A stretch of 64,000 nucleotides of DNA, from the NCBI RefSeq assembly GCF_002240035.1, contig NZ_CP016397.1, forward strand, positions 1,284,001 to 1,348,000. The letters run 5' to 3'. The stretch comes from Legionella clemsonensis (GTDB taxonomy: Bacteria; Pseudomonadota; Gammaproteobacteria; Legionellales; Legionellaceae). The notes under the pieces are model-generated. The model was not told where the DNA came from and did no database searches. It saw only the letters and a program-made list of their open reading frames with translations. The position numbers and the translations under genes were made by a program. Shown piece by piece: positions 27,973-38,503 of this stretch. The stretch's first letter is position 1; each line of letters starts with the position of its first letter.

Positions 27973-28851
27973 ATGATAAAGCCAGCGGAATTACCGTTTA
28001 ATAAGCGCGGAGCCGTTTATCACCTGGATTTGAGGGAGGATGAACTGGCTGATTTTATTATTACGGTAGGCGATCCAGGGCGTGTTCAATTAGTTAGCCA
28101 ATATTTTGATAAATTGGAATTTCAAGGCTCACATCGCGAATTTATAACCCATACCGGTTATATTGGTTCACGCCGATTAAGTGTGATCTCGACGGGAATT
28201 GGCATGCCTAACATTGATATTGTCATGACAGAGCTTGACGCTTTAGCGAATATTGATCTGGCAACGCGAACAATGCGAGACAAACCGCGCTCATTAACGA
28301 TTATTCGTCTCGGTACAACAGGAGGAATTAAGCCAGATTGTAAACCTGGTGACATTATGATTAGTCGTTATGGAATTGGATTTGATAGTTTGCTGAGCTA
28401 TTACGACTATGAATTATCTTCCGATTTAAAAGATTTAAAAGCAGCACTACTCAGTCATTTAGGCACAGAAACAGGGCCTTTCTTCGTAGCTGATGCGGAT
28501 GAACTGTTGGTTAACCATTTTAAAAGTCTTGGTACAGTAGGTATTACTGCCACTTGTGGTGGTTTTTATGGTCCCCAATGTAGAAGTATACGTCTGCCTT
28601 TGCGATATCCCAATTTTTTAAATCAATTGAGCAAATTTAGTTTTGCTGGCTTAAGCGTAACCAATCTTGAAATGGAAACTGCTGCAATATTAGGTTTGGG
28701 AAGTTTATTGGGCCATCAATGTTTGTCAGTCAGTGTGATTTTGGCTAATCGTATGACGGGTGAGTTTTTGCATAACATTAAATTAAGTGTTGACAAATTT
28801 ATTATTAGTTTCTTGGAGAGAATTTCTTATTTACCACAGAATCAGGCGTAA
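27973..28851 (+). CDS. Nucleoside phosphorylase, uridine-phosphorylase-like (PNP_UDP_1 family)
   Basis: The 292-residue protein has the phosphate-binding ITVGDPGRVQLVSQYF, the STGIGMPNIDIVMTEL segment, IRLGTTGGI and the nucleoside-ribose motif NLEMETAAILGLG. These fit the trimeric/hexameric family of uridine and purine nucleoside phosphorylases; GDPGRV and the length favour a uridine-phosphorylase-like enzyme. It would release ribose 1-phosphate and a base. It is divergent from gltA. A second purine-specific phosphorylase of a different fold is at 50226-51056. Confidence 0.85.
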   Translation: MIKPAELPFNKRGAVYHLDLREDELADFIITVGDPGRVQLVSQYFDKLEFQGSHREFITHTGYIGSRRLSVISTGIGMPNIDIVMTELDALANIDLATRTMRDKPRSLTIIRLGTTGGIKPDCKPGDIMISRYGIGFDSLLSYYDYELSSDLKDLKAALLSHLGTETGPFFVADADELLVNHFKSLGTVGITATCGGFYGPQCRSIRLPLRYPNFLNQLSKFSFAGLSVTNLEMETAAILGLGSLLGHQCLSVSVILANRMTGEFLHNIKLSVDKFIISFLERISYLPQNQA

Positions 28852-29195
28852 AATTAGAGGCGCGATTAAGCAAATTGTCTTGCTGGGTCTCGCTGTTGAC
28901 CCTGAGCAATCCTCAAAAAATTTTATACCTCTTTACGTACCGTGGCAACCTTTGAATTACTCATTTTGTTTTGTGACTATCTCTTAGTGTTTGACCGCAG
29001 CGGTTCATGCCTCGTTAAGTTTACTGAATCTGCGATGAAGTCTGGATGTGTCGAGAATTATTGAGAACAGATCTAATCATTAAACTCGCATTTTAATCGC
29101 AGCCAAAGTTAGGATATTGATTCAATTGAAGCGCCCTGTGTGCTATCATTCCAAGTTAATTTATCTGCAAATAACGCATAAGGATACGTCCTAGC
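28852..29195. other. Intergenic region upstream of gyrA
   Basis: No gene is supported in this 344-base gap. It holds the probable gyrA promoter at 29121-29149 and otherwise nothing I recognise. Confidence 0.5.
29121..29149 (+). promoter_or_regulatory. Probable gyrA promoter
   Basis: TTCAAT and TATCAT are spaced by 17 bases, with TG one base before the -10 giving an extended -10 (TGCTATCAT). It lies about 47 bases before the gyrA start. The -35 match is modest. Confidence 0.5.
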
Positions 29196-31814
29196 ATGGT
29201 TTATTTAGCCAAAGAAGTCATACCCGTCAATATTGAAGACGAATTAAAACAATCTTACCTCGATTATGCGATGAGTGTTATCGTGGGTCGAGCCTTGCCT
29301 GATGTGCGTGATGGTTTAAAGCCTGTACATAGGCGTGTGCTTTTTGCCATGAGTGAATTAGGCAATGATTGGAATAAACCTTATAAAAAATCAGCTCGTG
29401 TTGTGGGGGATGTCATTGGTAAATACCATCCTCATGGAGATACGGCCGTGTACGATACGATTGTTCGTATGGCTCAACCTTTCTCCATGCGTTACATGCT
29501 GATTGACGGACAGGGTAACTTTGGTTCTGTTGATGGTGATTTTGCTGCCGCTATGCGTTACACCGAAGTTAGAATGTCAAAGATTGCTCATGCTTTGCTA
29601 GCCGATCTGGAAAAAGAAACGGTTGATTTCAGTCCTAACTATGATGAAACTGAATTTGCTCCCGTTGTTTTACCAGCAAGAATTCCTAATCTTTTAGTGA
29701 ATGGCTCCTCGGGTATCGCAGTAGGGATGGCAACCAATATTCCGCCTCATAATTTGACTGAAATTCTTAATGCTTGCGTGGCTTTGGTCGATAATCCAGA
29801 GCTGTCATTTGAGGATTTAATGGAATATATTCCAGGGCCGGATTTTCCGACAGCCGCTATTATTAATGGTAAAGCAGGGATTGTTCAGGCTTATCGTACC
29901 GGTCGTGGTCGTATTTATGTACGTGCCCGAACTGAGATTGAAACAGAAAATCAGACAGGCCGACAATCCATTATTATTACGGAGCTACCTTACCAGGTGA
30001 ATAAAGCTCGCCTGGTTGAAAAAATCGCAGAACTGGTACGGGAAAAGCGTATCGAGGGCATTTCCGGCTTACGAGATGAGTCAGACAAGCAAGGAATGCG
30101 TGTTGTAATTGAACTGAAACGTGGTGAGGTTCCTGAAGTTATTTTGAATAATCTGTATGCCCATACGCAAATGCAAAATGTATTTGGCATCAATATGGTG
30201 GCTTTGGTTGATGGGCAGCCTCGTACTTTAAATTTAAAGGAAGTTCTGGAATATTTCATTAAGCATCGCCGCGAAGTAGTTACCAGGCGTACGATTTTTG
30301 AACTTAAGAAAGCAAGAAATCGTGCCCATATTTTGGAAGGATTGGGTGTTGCGCTGGCAAATATTGATGAAATGATTGAATTAATCAAAAAATCAGCGAC
30401 ACCTCAAGAGGCTAAAGAGGCCCTATTAGCACGTGTCTGGGAGCCAGGATTAGTGATGGCAATGCTTAAGAACACAGGGAGTGATGCTTCGCGTCCTGAT
30501 GGCTTGGGCAGCGACTATGGCTTAACAGACGCAGGTTATCGTTTGTCAGCAGAGCAGGCTCAAGCCATTCTTGAGTTAAGACTACATCGGTTAACTGCTC
30601 TGGAACAGGATAAAATTATTAATGAATTTGAGGAGTTGCTGAAAGTTATTAAAGAGTTGCTGGAAATTCTGGCATCTCCTGAACGTCTTATGCAGGTTAT
30701 CCGTGAAGAGTTATTAGAGGTTAAATCTCAATTTGGTGACGCTCGTCGCACTGAAATTATTGCTTCTCAAGAAGATTTAACTATCGAAGATCTCATTACT
30801 GAGGAAAATGTTGTTGTTACTTTATCCCATCAGGGTTATGTTAAATATCAACCTATCTCTGCCTACCAGGCACAACGCCGTGGTGGTAAGGGTAAATCAG
30901 CGACCAATGTTAAAGAGGAGGATTTTGTCGAACGGTTGGTGATTGCAAGTACTCACGATACGTTGCTATGCTTTTCAGATTATGGAAAATTATACTGGTT
31001 AAAAGCCTACCAGTTACCACTTGCCAGTCGAATTTCACGAGGTAAGCCCATTGTTAATATTCTTCCTCTTGCAGAGGATGAGTCTATCAACGCCATGTTA
31101 CCCGTTCGAGAGTTTACTGAAGGCTACTTTGTTTTCATGGCAACCAAACATGGTACTGTTAAAAAAGTACCGCTTGAAGCATTTAGTCGTCCCCGTTCCA
31201 GCGGAATAATTGCCGTAGATTTGGATGAAGGTGATCGCCTTGTAGGTGTTGATATCACCGATGGCAGCAAAGACATTATGCTATTCACTGATGCTGGCAA
31301 GGTTGTCCGGTTTGATGAGAATCTTGTGCGTCCAATGGGTAGAACTGCTCGCGGGGTCCGTGGCATTCGACTACAAGAAAACCAATCGGTCATTTCCTTA
31401 GTAGTCGCTAAACCACAAGGGACGATATTAACAGCTACTGAAAATGGTTATGGTAAACGTACTAATATTGAAGAATATCGTATTTCAGGCCGGGGCGGAC
31501 AAGGTGTGATTTCTATTCAGGTTAATGAACGAAATGGCAAGGTAGTACGTGCCTTACAAGTTGAAGAGAGCGATGAGGCCATGCTAATTACTGATAAAGG
31601 CACTTTGGTACGCTTTAAAGTGGCTGAACTATCCATTATCGGGCGTAATACGCAAGGTGTTCGTCTTATTAATGTGAGCCCCGGGGAGCATGTGGTTGGA
31701 ATGCAGCGTATAGAAGATCTGGGTGAAGGTGACGAGGATTCTGATTTGTCTGAACAAGCCCATGCTTATGATGCATTTTCTTCCGATGAAACTCCTGAAG
31801 GCGATAATGAGTAG
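29196..31814 (+). CDS. gyrA: DNA gyrase subunit A
   Basis: The 872-residue subunit breaks and rejoins DNA in the A2B2 gyrase. The N-terminal winged-helix domain carries the catalytic Tyr122 in [10 protein letters not shown]. The quinolone-resistance region reads [13 protein letters not shown], with Thr83 and Asp87 in E. coli numbering. Coiled-coil and C-terminal beta-pinwheel domains follow (GyrA-box-like [10 protein letters not shown]), then an acidic tail. The last eight bases overlap the serC start. Thr83 is the usual wild-type state in Legionella as I recall it, so it need not mean resistance. Confidence 0.98.
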   Translation: MVYLAKEVIPVNIEDELKQSYLDYAMSVIVGRALPDVRDGLKPVHRRVLFAMSELGNDWNKPYKKSARVVGDVIGKYHPHGDTAVYDTIVRMAQPFSMRYMLIDGQGNFGSVDGDFAAAMRYTEVRMSKIAHALLADLEKETVDFSPNYDETEFAPVVLPARIPNLLVNGSSGIAVGMATNIPPHNLTEILNACVALVDNPELSFEDLMEYIPGPDFPTAAIINGKAGIVQAYRTGRGRIYVRARTEIETENQTGRQSIIITELPYQVNKARLVEKIAELVREKRIEGISGLRDESDKQGMRVVIELKRGEVPEVILNNLYAHTQMQNVFGINMVALVDGQPRTLNLKEVLEYFIKHRREVVTRRTIFELKKARNRAHILEGLGVALANIDEMIELIKKSATPQEAKEALLARVWEPGLVMAMLKNTGSDASRPDGLGSDYGLTDAGYRLSAEQAQAILELRLHRLTALEQDKIINEFEELLKVIKELLEILASPERLMQVIREELLEVKSQFGDARRTEIIASQEDLTIEDLITEENVVVTLSHQGYVKYQPISAYQAQRRGGKGKSATNVKEEDFVERLVIASTHDTLLCFSDYGKLYWLKAYQLPLASRISRGKPIVNILPLAEDESINAMLPVREFTEGYFVFMATKHGTVKKVPLEAFSRPRSSGIIAVDLDEGDRLVGVDITDGSKDIMLFTDAGKVVRFDENLVRPMGRTARGVRGIRLQENQSVISLVVAKPQGTILTATENGYGKRTNIEEYRISGRGGQGVISIQVNERNGKVVRALQVEESDEAMLITDKGTLVRFKVAELSIIGRNTQGVRLINVSPGEHVVGMQRIEDLGEGDEDSDLSEQAHAYDAFSSDETPEGDNE

Positions 31815-32892
31815 GGCTTATAATTTTGGTGCAGGCCCTGCTATGTTGCCTGAGCCCATTTTAAGAGAAGCGCAACAGGAACTATTAAATTGGCACAATT
31901 CAGGGATGTCAGTTATGGAAATAGGCCATAGAACTCCCGAATTTATACAGTTAATGATACAGGCAGAGCAGGATTTACGCGAGCTTTTAGCCATCCCTGC
32001 CAATTACCATGTTTTATTTTTAGGGGGGGCTGCGCGTACACAATTTAGTATGATTCCTCTAAATTTTTTAGAGGATGGACAACAAGCTGGCTATTTAATC
32101 ACTGGGCTTTGGTCTTCAATCGCTTATCAGGAGGCTTTAAAACTTAAAAAAGCCTATTGTGTTGCAACTGATGAAAAAAACGGCTTTGTTAAAGTTCCGG
32201 CCGCCTCAGAATGGCAGCTTAAGGAAAACACAAGCTATTTTTATTTTACCTCTAATGAAACAATCAATGGCGTGCGTCTTTCGCAAAAACCTGCTGTCTC
32301 AGGAATACCTCTCATTGCAGATATGACATCCAGTTTGCTAAGTGAGCCTATCGCTGTTCAGGACTATGATTTAATTTTTGCCGGTGCACAAAAAAATATT
32401 GCTAATGCAGGTTTAACTGTAGTCATACTGAAAAAGGAATGGCTCGATACCACCAGCAACAGCATAATTCCTACTATGCTAGATTATCGCGTTCATGTGA
32501 GAGAAAATTCAATTTATGCGACGCCACCTACATTTAACTGTTATTTGGCAGCGAAGATGTTTCAATGGATTAAAGAGCAAGGGGGTATAGCGGCACTTTA
32601 TGCTGAAAATTGTAAAAAAGCAGCTAAACTTTACCATTATATTGATTCCTCTGATTTTTATTATTGTAAAGTAGACACAGAATATCGGTCATTGATGAAT
32701 GTCTGTTTTAACTTAAGAAATCCATCTCTTGAGCCCTTGTTTCTGAAGCAGGCTCAACAACGTAATTTGTTGGCTTTGAAAGGACATCGTGCTGTAGGTG
32801 GGATACGAGCCAGTATTTATAATGCGATGCCTATGGACGGAATCACTGCCCTTATTGAATTTATGCGCGATTTTGCTAAGGAACACAACTGA
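31807..32892 (+). CDS. serC: Phosphoserine aminotransferase
   Basis: The 361-residue PLP enzyme makes phosphoserine, and in some bacteria 4-phosphohydroxythreonine for vitamin B6. It begins [17 protein letters not shown], a SerC signature. It also has [20 protein letters not shown], and the Schiff-base lysine in [12 protein letters not shown] chose the ATG at 31807, which overlaps the gyrA stop by eight bases; the GTG at 31723 would add 28 non-family residues. aroA starts on the last base of its stop codon, so translation is coupled. serC-aroA pairing is widespread. Confidence 0.95.
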   Translation: MSRAYNFGAGPAMLPEPILREAQQELLNWHNSGMSVMEIGHRTPEFIQLMIQAEQDLRELLAIPANYHVLFLGGAARTQFSMIPLNFLEDGQQAGYLITGLWSSIAYQEALKLKKAYCVATDEKNGFVKVPAASEWQLKENTSYFYFTSNETINGVRLSQKPAVSGIPLIADMTSSLLSEPIAVQDYDLIFAGAQKNIANAGLTVVILKKEWLDTTSNSIIPTMLDYRVHVRENSIYATPPTFNCYLAAKMFQWIKEQGGIAALYAENCKKAAKLYHYIDSSDFYYCKVDTEYRSLMNVCFNLRNPSLEPLFLKQAQQRNLLALKGHRAVGGIRASIYNAMPMDGITALIEFMRDFAKEHN

Positions 32893-34211
32893 TGAAGCCG
32901 GTAGATTTTTTAAGTAGCCCTGTAAACACCTTGCAAGGTGATATCACTGTCCCCGGTGATAAATCTATTTCTCACCGTGCCATAATTTTAGGTGCCATTG
33001 CTAAGGGTACAACAACTATAAGTGGCTTCCTTGATGGCGAGGATTGTTTAGCCACGTTGAAAGCTTTTCAATCGATGGGGGTGGCGATAGAAGGACCTGT
33101 TGCTCAACGTGTCGTGATTCAGGGTGTAGGTAAATATGGTTTACAAAAACCAGCAGACGCTATTGACTGTGGAAATTCCGGAACTTCCATGCGATTACTA
33201 GCGGGTCTTCTTGCCGCTCAACCCTTTGATAGCGAATTGACCGGAGATACAAGCTTATTGAAAAGACCAATGGAAAGAGTAAGCCGACCATTAGCACAAA
33301 TGGGCGCTGAAATAAGGACAACCGGTGGCAAACCTCCTTTATATATTCATGGCGGGCGCAAACTGAATGGTATTACTTACGAAATGCCTGAGGCCAGTGC
33401 TCAGGTTAAATCTTGCTTGTTGTTGGCTGGAATGTATGCAGAAGGAGAAACAAGAATAATTGAGCCTGGTTTTACTCGTGATCATACAGAGCGAATGCTT
33501 ACCACGTTTTCTTATCCTATTCAAAAAGCTGAGGATGCAATTATTATTAACTCAGAAAGTGAATGTCTGGGTACTGATATTATTGTGCCAGGGGATATTT
33601 CATCTGCGGCATTTTTTATTGTAGCAGCCACACTTATTCCAGAATCCGAAATAGTTATACGTAATGTTGGCATTAATCCTACCCGAACGGGGATTATCCA
33701 CATACTGACTAATATGGGAGCAGACATCAGCTTAAATAACAAACGCCTGTGTGGTGAGGAATTGGTGGCCGATCTTCATGTCAAGCATGCTCCGCTTGAA
33801 GGAATAGATATTCCTTCTGAACTGGTTCCAATTGCTATTGATGAATTTCCAGTTATCTTTATTGCCGCAGCTTGTGCGAAAGGACAAACTTTACTGCACG
33901 GAGCAAGAGAATTGCGTTGTAAGGAAAGTGATAGAATTGGTGCGATGGTTGAAGGTTTACAAAACTTGGGGATTGAAGCTCAAGCGTTTGATGATGGTTT
34001 ATATATTAATGGTGGTGAGCTGCAAGGTGGTGAAGTTAATAGCTACTCCGATCATCGTATTGCGATGGCTTTCGCAATTGCCGGTGCTGTTGCGAAAAAT
34101 TCAGTTACAATTAAAAATTGTGCAAATGTAGCAACTTCATTTCCAACGTTTGTGCAAACAGCCAATAAAATCAATTTGGCTATCAAGGAAATTAATGATG
34201 AAGTCAGATAA
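32892..34211 (+). CDS. aroA: 3-phosphoshikimate 1-carboxyvinyltransferase (EPSP synthase)
   Basis: The 439-residue enzyme joins shikimate 3-phosphate and PEP in aromatic amino acid synthesis. It has GDKSISHRAIILGA near the N-terminus, DCGNSGTSMRLLAGLL, and the RELRCKESDRIGAM motif. A GNSGTSMR loop with Ala at the following position suggests a class II-like, glyphosate-tolerant type, but I am not certain. It overlaps serC by one base and cmk by 17 bases. Confidence 0.96.
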   Translation: MKPVDFLSSPVNTLQGDITVPGDKSISHRAIILGAIAKGTTTISGFLDGEDCLATLKAFQSMGVAIEGPVAQRVVIQGVGKYGLQKPADAIDCGNSGTSMRLLAGLLAAQPFDSELTGDTSLLKRPMERVSRPLAQMGAEIRTTGGKPPLYIHGGRKLNGITYEMPEASAQVKSCLLLAGMYAEGETRIIEPGFTRDHTERMLTTFSYPIQKAEDAIIINSESECLGTDIIVPGDISSAAFFIVAATLIPESEIVIRNVGINPTRTGIIHILTNMGADISLNNKRLCGEELVADLHVKHAPLEGIDIPSELVPIAIDEFPVIFIAAACAKGQTLLHGARELRCKESDRIGAMVEGLQNLGIEAQAFDDGLYINGGELQGGEVNSYSDHRIAMAFAIAGAVAKNSVTIKNCANVATSFPTFVQTANKINLAIKEINDEVR

Positions 34212-34890
34212 CAATGTACCAGTAATAACTTTGGATGGGCCCAGTGGCACAGGTAAAGGAACCATCTGTCATATGCTGGCGAATCACTTACACTGGCATG
34301 TTTTGGATAGTGGTTCCATCTATAGAGTGCTAGCACTTGCTGCCAAAAAGAAAAGAATAGACTTTAGCAATCAAGAAGCACTGGCTGAACTTGCTTCTAA
34401 CTTGAATTTAAAGTTTGAAACTGATCCTGAACAAAAGGCGCAGGTGCTTTTGGATGGAAAAAATGTTGTTGATGAAATTAGAAGCGAAGAATGTGGCCAA
34501 GATGCTTCTAAAATTGCTATTTTGCCTGAAGTAAGAACAGCATTGCTTGCTCGACAGCGAGCATTTGCCATGCCTCCTGGTTTGGTGACTGATGGCCGAG
34601 ATATGGGCACAGTGGTTTTTCCAGATGCTGTTTTAAAGATTTATTTACATGCCACACCCGAGGAAAGAGCATTTAGGCGTTATTTACAGTTGAAAGAAAA
34701 GGGAATTGATGCTAGCCTCGCCGAAGTTGTTGATGAATTGGCTAAACGTGATGCAAGAGACACATCTCGGACACATGCGCCATTAAAACCTGCAGAGGAT
34801 GCGGCTTTTATTGATACGACTGGATTAACGATTGTACAAGTGTTCGATAATGTATTAAAATTGGTCGATGAACACTTGTTTTTTCGTTAA
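34195..34890 (+). CDS. cmk: Cytidylate kinase
   Basis: The protein phosphorylates CMP and dCMP. It has the P-loop DGPSGTGKGT near residue 12, the DSGSIYR substrate loop and the TDGRDMGTVVFPDA segment. The LID region is RDARDTSRTHAPLKPAEDA. Two tandem ATGs at 34195 and 34198 both have AAGGA at usable spacing; the family length (about 227) does not decide between them. It overlaps the end of aroA by 17 bases. The cmk-rpsA pair is conserved in gammaproteobacteria. Confidence 0.96.
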   Translation: MMKSDNNVPVITLDGPSGTGKGTICHMLANHLHWHVLDSGSIYRVLALAAKKKRIDFSNQEALAELASNLNLKFETDPEQKAQVLLDGKNVVDEIRSEECGQDASKIAILPEVRTALLARQRAFAMPPGLVTDGRDMGTVVFPDAVLKIYLHATPEERAFRRYLQLKEKGIDASLAEVVDELAKRDARDTSRTHAPLKPAEDAAFIDTTGLTIVQVFDNVLKLVDEHLFFR

Positions 34891-34902
34891 CTAATTTTGG
34901 GG

Positions 34903-34936
34903 GAAAGGCGAGAGGATCTCGCTCTTTCATTTTTTT
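34903..34936 (+). terminator. Hairpin plus T run in the cmk-rpsA spacer, possible attenuator
   Basis: GAAAG-GCGAGA pairs with TCTCGC-T-CTTTC around GGA: 11 base pairs with one bulged T. Seven T residues follow one base later. It sits only 19 bases before the rpsA start, so it may terminate cmk transcripts or control rpsA expression. Confidence 0.6.
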
Positions 34937-34954
34937 ACTAAAGAGTTTATTAAT

Positions 34955-36634
34955 ATGTCTGAAAGTTTCAAAGAATTATTTGAGCAAAGTATTGTTGGTG
35001 CACAGTTTTATCCTGGAGCGATTATCACAGCAAAAGTCATCGGAATCGATGATGATTACGTAACCCTGAATGCAGGCTTGAAATCAGAAGGTATCGTTGC
35101 TGTCGAGGAATTTCAAGATAAAAATGGTCAATTGGAAATTCACTTAGGCGATACTGTCGAAGTAGCCCTCGATTCTGTAGAAGATGGCTATGGTGAAACA
35201 TTGCTCTCCAGAGAAAAAGCAAAACGCCAGGAAGCATGGCGTAAACTGTCTAAGTGCCATGAAAACAACGATACAGTGACTGGATTGATTTCTGGTAAAG
35301 TTAAAGGTGGTTTCACTGTTGAAATCGGCTCAATCCGCGCATTTTTGCCAGGTTCTTTGGTTGACGTCAGACCTGTTCGCGATCCTTCCTATCTTGAAGG
35401 TAAAGAATTAGAGTTTAAAGTTATCAAAATGGATCTGAAGCGCAATAATATTGTTGTTTCGCGTCGTGCTGTTGTTGAAGAAGAAAGCAGTGCAGACAGA
35501 CAAGCGCTTCTTGAATCATTACATGAAGGCCAGGTGCTCAATGGTATTGTCAAAAATCTCACTGATTATGGTGCATTTATTGACTTGGGTGGTATCGATG
35601 GCTTATTACACATTACTGATATTTCCTGGAAACGCGTTAAGCATCCAAGTGAAGTACTCACAGTAGGTCAGGATGTTCGTGTTAAAGTATTAAGCTTTGA
35701 CAGTGAGCGTAACCGTGTTTCGCTAGGTATGAAGCAATTAGGCAACGATCCTTGGGTTGATTTGGTTGAACGTTATCCTGTTGGTAAAAAACTCCAAGGT
35801 AAAGTGACTAATATTACTGATTATGGTTGCTTCGTTGAAATTGAAGAGGGCGTGGAAGGTTTAGTTCATATGTCTGAAATGGATTGGACTAACAAGAACG
35901 TTCATCCAAGTAAAGTTGTTTCAATGGGTGATATTGTTGACGTGATGGTTCTTGAAATTGATGAGGAACGCCGTCGTATCTCCCTTGGCATGAAACAATG
36001 TGTTGGTAATCCCTGGCATCAGTTTTCACAAACTCACAGCAAAGGTCAAAAAGTTAAAGGCAAGATCCGCTCAATCACCGACTTTGGTATATTTATTGGT
36101 CTAGATGGTGATATTGATGGCTTGGTTCACTTGTCTGACATCTCCTGGAACACTCCGGGCGAAGAAGCTGTAAAACAATTCAAGAAAGGTCAAGAGTTGG
36201 AAGCAGTTATTCTGGCTATCGATGCTGAGCGTGAGCGTATTTCTTTAGGTTTAAAACAACTGGAAGGTGATGCTTTCACTACCTATGTTGAAGAGAATAC
36301 TAAAGGCGCAATCGTTAAAGGTAAAGTGATTGCTGTTGAACCTAAGACTGTAACCATTGAACTGGCCCCCGAAGTTGTTGGTACTATTCGTGCTAATGAG
36401 TTATCTGAGGAAAGAGTTGATGATGCAACTACTCTCTTTAAAGAAGGTGATGAGGTTGAGGCAAAAATTATCAATATTGATAAGAAAAACCGCACCATCG
36501 CACTTTCTGTTAAAGCGAAGGATGCTCAAGATCAAGCTGAAGCTATCAAAAAATATTCACGAAGTGGTGATGTGGCTTCAACTACATTGGGTGATTTGCT
36601 TAAAGAAAAAATGGCAAGTAAAGAAGGCGAATAA
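34955..36634 (+). CDS. rpsA: 30S ribosomal protein S1
   Basis: The 559-residue protein has six S1 (OB-fold) repeats, as in E. coli S1. Recurrent signatures include [40 protein letters not shown] and [22 protein letters not shown]. The first two repeats are ribosome-binding and diverged; the last four bind mRNA. It delivers mRNA to the 30S subunit. The ribosome-binding sequence is weak, as is usual for this autoregulated gene. A strong terminator follows at 36648. Confidence 0.98.
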   Translation: MSESFKELFEQSIVGAQFYPGAIITAKVIGIDDDYVTLNAGLKSEGIVAVEEFQDKNGQLEIHLGDTVEVALDSVEDGYGETLLSREKAKRQEAWRKLSKCHENNDTVTGLISGKVKGGFTVEIGSIRAFLPGSLVDVRPVRDPSYLEGKELEFKVIKMDLKRNNIVVSRRAVVEEESSADRQALLESLHEGQVLNGIVKNLTDYGAFIDLGGIDGLLHITDISWKRVKHPSEVLTVGQDVRVKVLSFDSERNRVSLGMKQLGNDPWVDLVERYPVGKKLQGKVTNITDYGCFVEIEEGVEGLVHMSEMDWTNKNVHPSKVVSMGDIVDVMVLEIDEERRRISLGMKQCVGNPWHQFSQTHSKGQKVKGKIRSITDFGIFIGLDGDIDGLVHLSDISWNTPGEEAVKQFKKGQELEAVILAIDAERERISLGLKQLEGDAFTTYVEENTKGAIVKGKVIAVEPKTVTIELAPEVVGTIRANELSEERVDDATTLFKEGDEVEAKIINIDKKNRTIALSVKAKDAQDQAEAIKKYSRSGDVASTTLGDLLKEKMASKEGE

Positions 36635-36647
36635 TTTTGTCTGAACT

Positions 36648-36680
36648 AAAAAAAGCGTAGATATCTACGCTTTTTTTTTA
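36648..36680 (+). terminator. Strong rho-independent terminator of rpsA
   Basis: The 16-base palindrome GCGTAGATATCTACGC at 36655-36670 is flanked by an A run and a T run of nine, starting 13 bases after the rpsA stop. It ends the gyrA-to-rpsA block. Confidence 0.92.
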
Positions 36681-36765
36681 TTTTGATTGTCAAATTTTTT
36701 CGGAATGGTAGAGTATTACGATGTCTTTGGGTTTTCTAGCAAACCATTCATTATAGGAATAATGC

Positions 36766-37056
36766 ATGCGTTTATTTATGATGATATTTTATTTGCTATT
36801 GATTCTGTTAGGAGTAACATTTGCTGCCTTGAATGCTTCTTCAGTTGCCGTTAACCTTTATTTCACAAAGGTAACCATGCCTATATCTGTTTTGATGACA
36901 ATCATGCTTGGAATTGGCTTGTTATTAGGTTTTCTTTTGTTTTTGTATCGGTATTGGCGCCTTAAGGTAGAACATTTACGATTAAAAAATCAATTTAAAC
37001 TGACGGAAAAAGAAATTAAAAATTTAAGGTCGATTCCCTTACAAGATCAGCACTAG
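36766..37056 (+). CDS. lapA: LapA-family membrane protein (DUF1049)
   Basis: The 96-residue protein has two transmembrane helices (about 1-22 and 40-63) with the LNASSVAVNLYF strand between them. A basic coiled-coil tail lies in the cytoplasm. This is the LapA/YciS layout. LapA works with LapB to set lipopolysaccharide levels via LpxC turnover. AGGAA lies eight bases before the start. lapB follows after 92 bases. In many gammaproteobacteria ihfB lies between rpsA and lapA; it is missing here. Confidence 0.85.
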   Translation: MRLFMMIFYLLLILLGVTFAALNASSVAVNLYFTKVTMPISVLMTIMLGIGLLLGFLLFLYRYWRLKVEHLRLKNQFKLTEKEIKNLRSIPLQDQH

Positions 37057-37148
37057 CGTTGAATGATTAATGGATAATTACGTTATCATTGGCATAATTT
37101 GGCAGATGACACATAGACTTTGGACAAACGAAATAATGGAGAGCTTTA

Positions 37149-38318
37149 ATGATTAATTTATGGCCATTATTGTTACCTGCTGCCGCTTGGTCAGGTTGGT
37201 GGGTTGCTAGCCGTAATTATTCTGGCAAAGAAGCAGAGTTCAATAACCGTTTATCTCGTGAATATGTGGTCGGTTTAAATTATTTGTTAAATGAGCAACC
37301 GGATAAAGCAGTTGATGTTTTTATTAAACTTCTTGAAGTGGACAGTGAGACGGTGGAAACACATCTTGCTTTAGGAAGTTTGTTTCGCCGTCGCGGCGAA
37401 GTAGACAGGGCTATTAGGATTCATCAGAATTTGATTGCTCGGCCTCAATTAAGTTTAAGGGAAAGAAAAGAAGCATTAATGGCGCTTGGCCAGGATTATA
37501 TGAGTGCGGGAGTTTTTGACCGTGCTGAGCGTATTTTTTTGGAAGTTGTTGAAATGGGTGGAGGTAATGAAACTTGTAGTTTGCAAGGATTACTGGCCAT
37601 CTATCAGCAAGAAAAAGCTTGGGAAAAGGCTTTGGATATTATCAAAAAAATAGAATTGTCATTAGGGCAGAGCATGCATATCCAGGCTGCGCATTACCAT
37701 TGTGAAATTGCACATCAAGCCTTAAAAAATAATTTAATAGAAAAAGCACAAAATGCGATTAAACAGGCGCTGGTGGTAGATAAAATGTGTGTTCGCGCTA
37801 GTTTAATGCAAGCCTCACTGGAGATGCTTCAGGGGCGATACAAACAAGCCATTCGCTCCTTAAGGCGTGTTCCTCAACAAGATCCTGACTTTCTTAGCGA
37901 AATAATAGAACCTCTGGTAACCTGTTACCGCGAGCTCAATGAGATGCAAGAATGCGTCACTTTTTTGCAAGATACACTCGCTGAGCATCCGCGTGCTTCT
38001 ACCATCTTTGTGATTGCTGAGTTTTTGCGTCACGAAAAAGGTGTGGATGTGGCTATCGACTTTGTCTCAGAAAAGCTCAGCGTCCATCCTTCCATCAGAG
38101 GACTAAATCGTCTTATTTTTTGGCATCTTGAGACAGCGCATGGCAAAGTTAAAGAGAAATTACAGATGCTCTATGATATTACAAGTAAATTTTTAGATAA
38201 CAAGCCAATTTATCGTTGTGGCCATTGTGGGTTTGGCGGAAAACATTTGCATTGGCATTGCCCAAGTTGTAAGCAGTGGGGTAGAATGAAGCCAGTTCAT
38301 GGTTTGGAAGGAGATTAA
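37149..38318 (+). CDS. lapB: Lipopolysaccharide assembly protein LapB (YciM)
   Basis: The 389-residue protein has one N-terminal transmembrane helix (LLLPAAAWSGWWVA), about nine TPR-like repeats from residue 35 to about 330, and a C-terminal rubredoxin-type metal site with CGHCGF and CPSC from about residue 354. This is the exact LapB layout. LapB links LpxC to FtsH for proteolysis and thereby controls LPS synthesis. Its partner lapA is directly upstream. Confidence 0.93.
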   Translation: MINLWPLLLPAAAWSGWWVASRNYSGKEAEFNNRLSREYVVGLNYLLNEQPDKAVDVFIKLLEVDSETVETHLALGSLFRRRGEVDRAIRIHQNLIARPQLSLRERKEALMALGQDYMSAGVFDRAERIFLEVVEMGGGNETCSLQGLLAIYQQEKAWEKALDIIKKIELSLGQSMHIQAAHYHCEIAHQALKNNLIEKAQNAIKQALVVDKMCVRASLMQASLEMLQGRYKQAIRSLRRVPQQDPDFLSEIIEPLVTCYRELNEMQECVTFLQDTLAEHPRASTIFVIAEFLRHEKGVDVAIDFVSEKLSVHPSIRGLNRLIFWHLETAHGKVKEKLQMLYDITSKFLDNKPIYRCGHCGFGGKHLHWHCPSCKQWGRMKPVHGLEGD

Positions 38319-38357
38319 TTCCAAGCTTAGGTATGAAAGCTAAAGTTAACTTAAATT

Positions 38358-38390
38358 CTACGTCCCGCGACTTGTTTGCGAGATTCAGAA
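38358..38390. repeat. Decayed interspersed palindrome in the lapB-aminotransferase gap
   Basis: CTACGTCCCGCGACTTG with an imperfect complementary arm (TTTGCGAGATTCAG) resembles a CCCGCGACTTGTCCGCGGGA-type palindrome that I recall in intergenic Legionella DNA. The copy here is degraded. The rest of the 185-base gap holds nothing recognised. Confidence 0.35.
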
Positions 38391-38503
38391 ACCTTTCAGC
38401 ATCACTGGGATCTGCGTAAACCCGCGGAAGGTAGAAGGCAAGATGCCATGGTAATTAGTTAAAAATGCGCCTTAATTGTCTTCTTGGCGAATGAGAGAAA
38501 AAA

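Noticed and set aside
29268-29460. Thr83 in the GyrA quinolone-resistance region as a resistance mutation
   Set aside because: Thr at this position is, as I recall, the wild-type state in Legionella, and Asp87 is intact.
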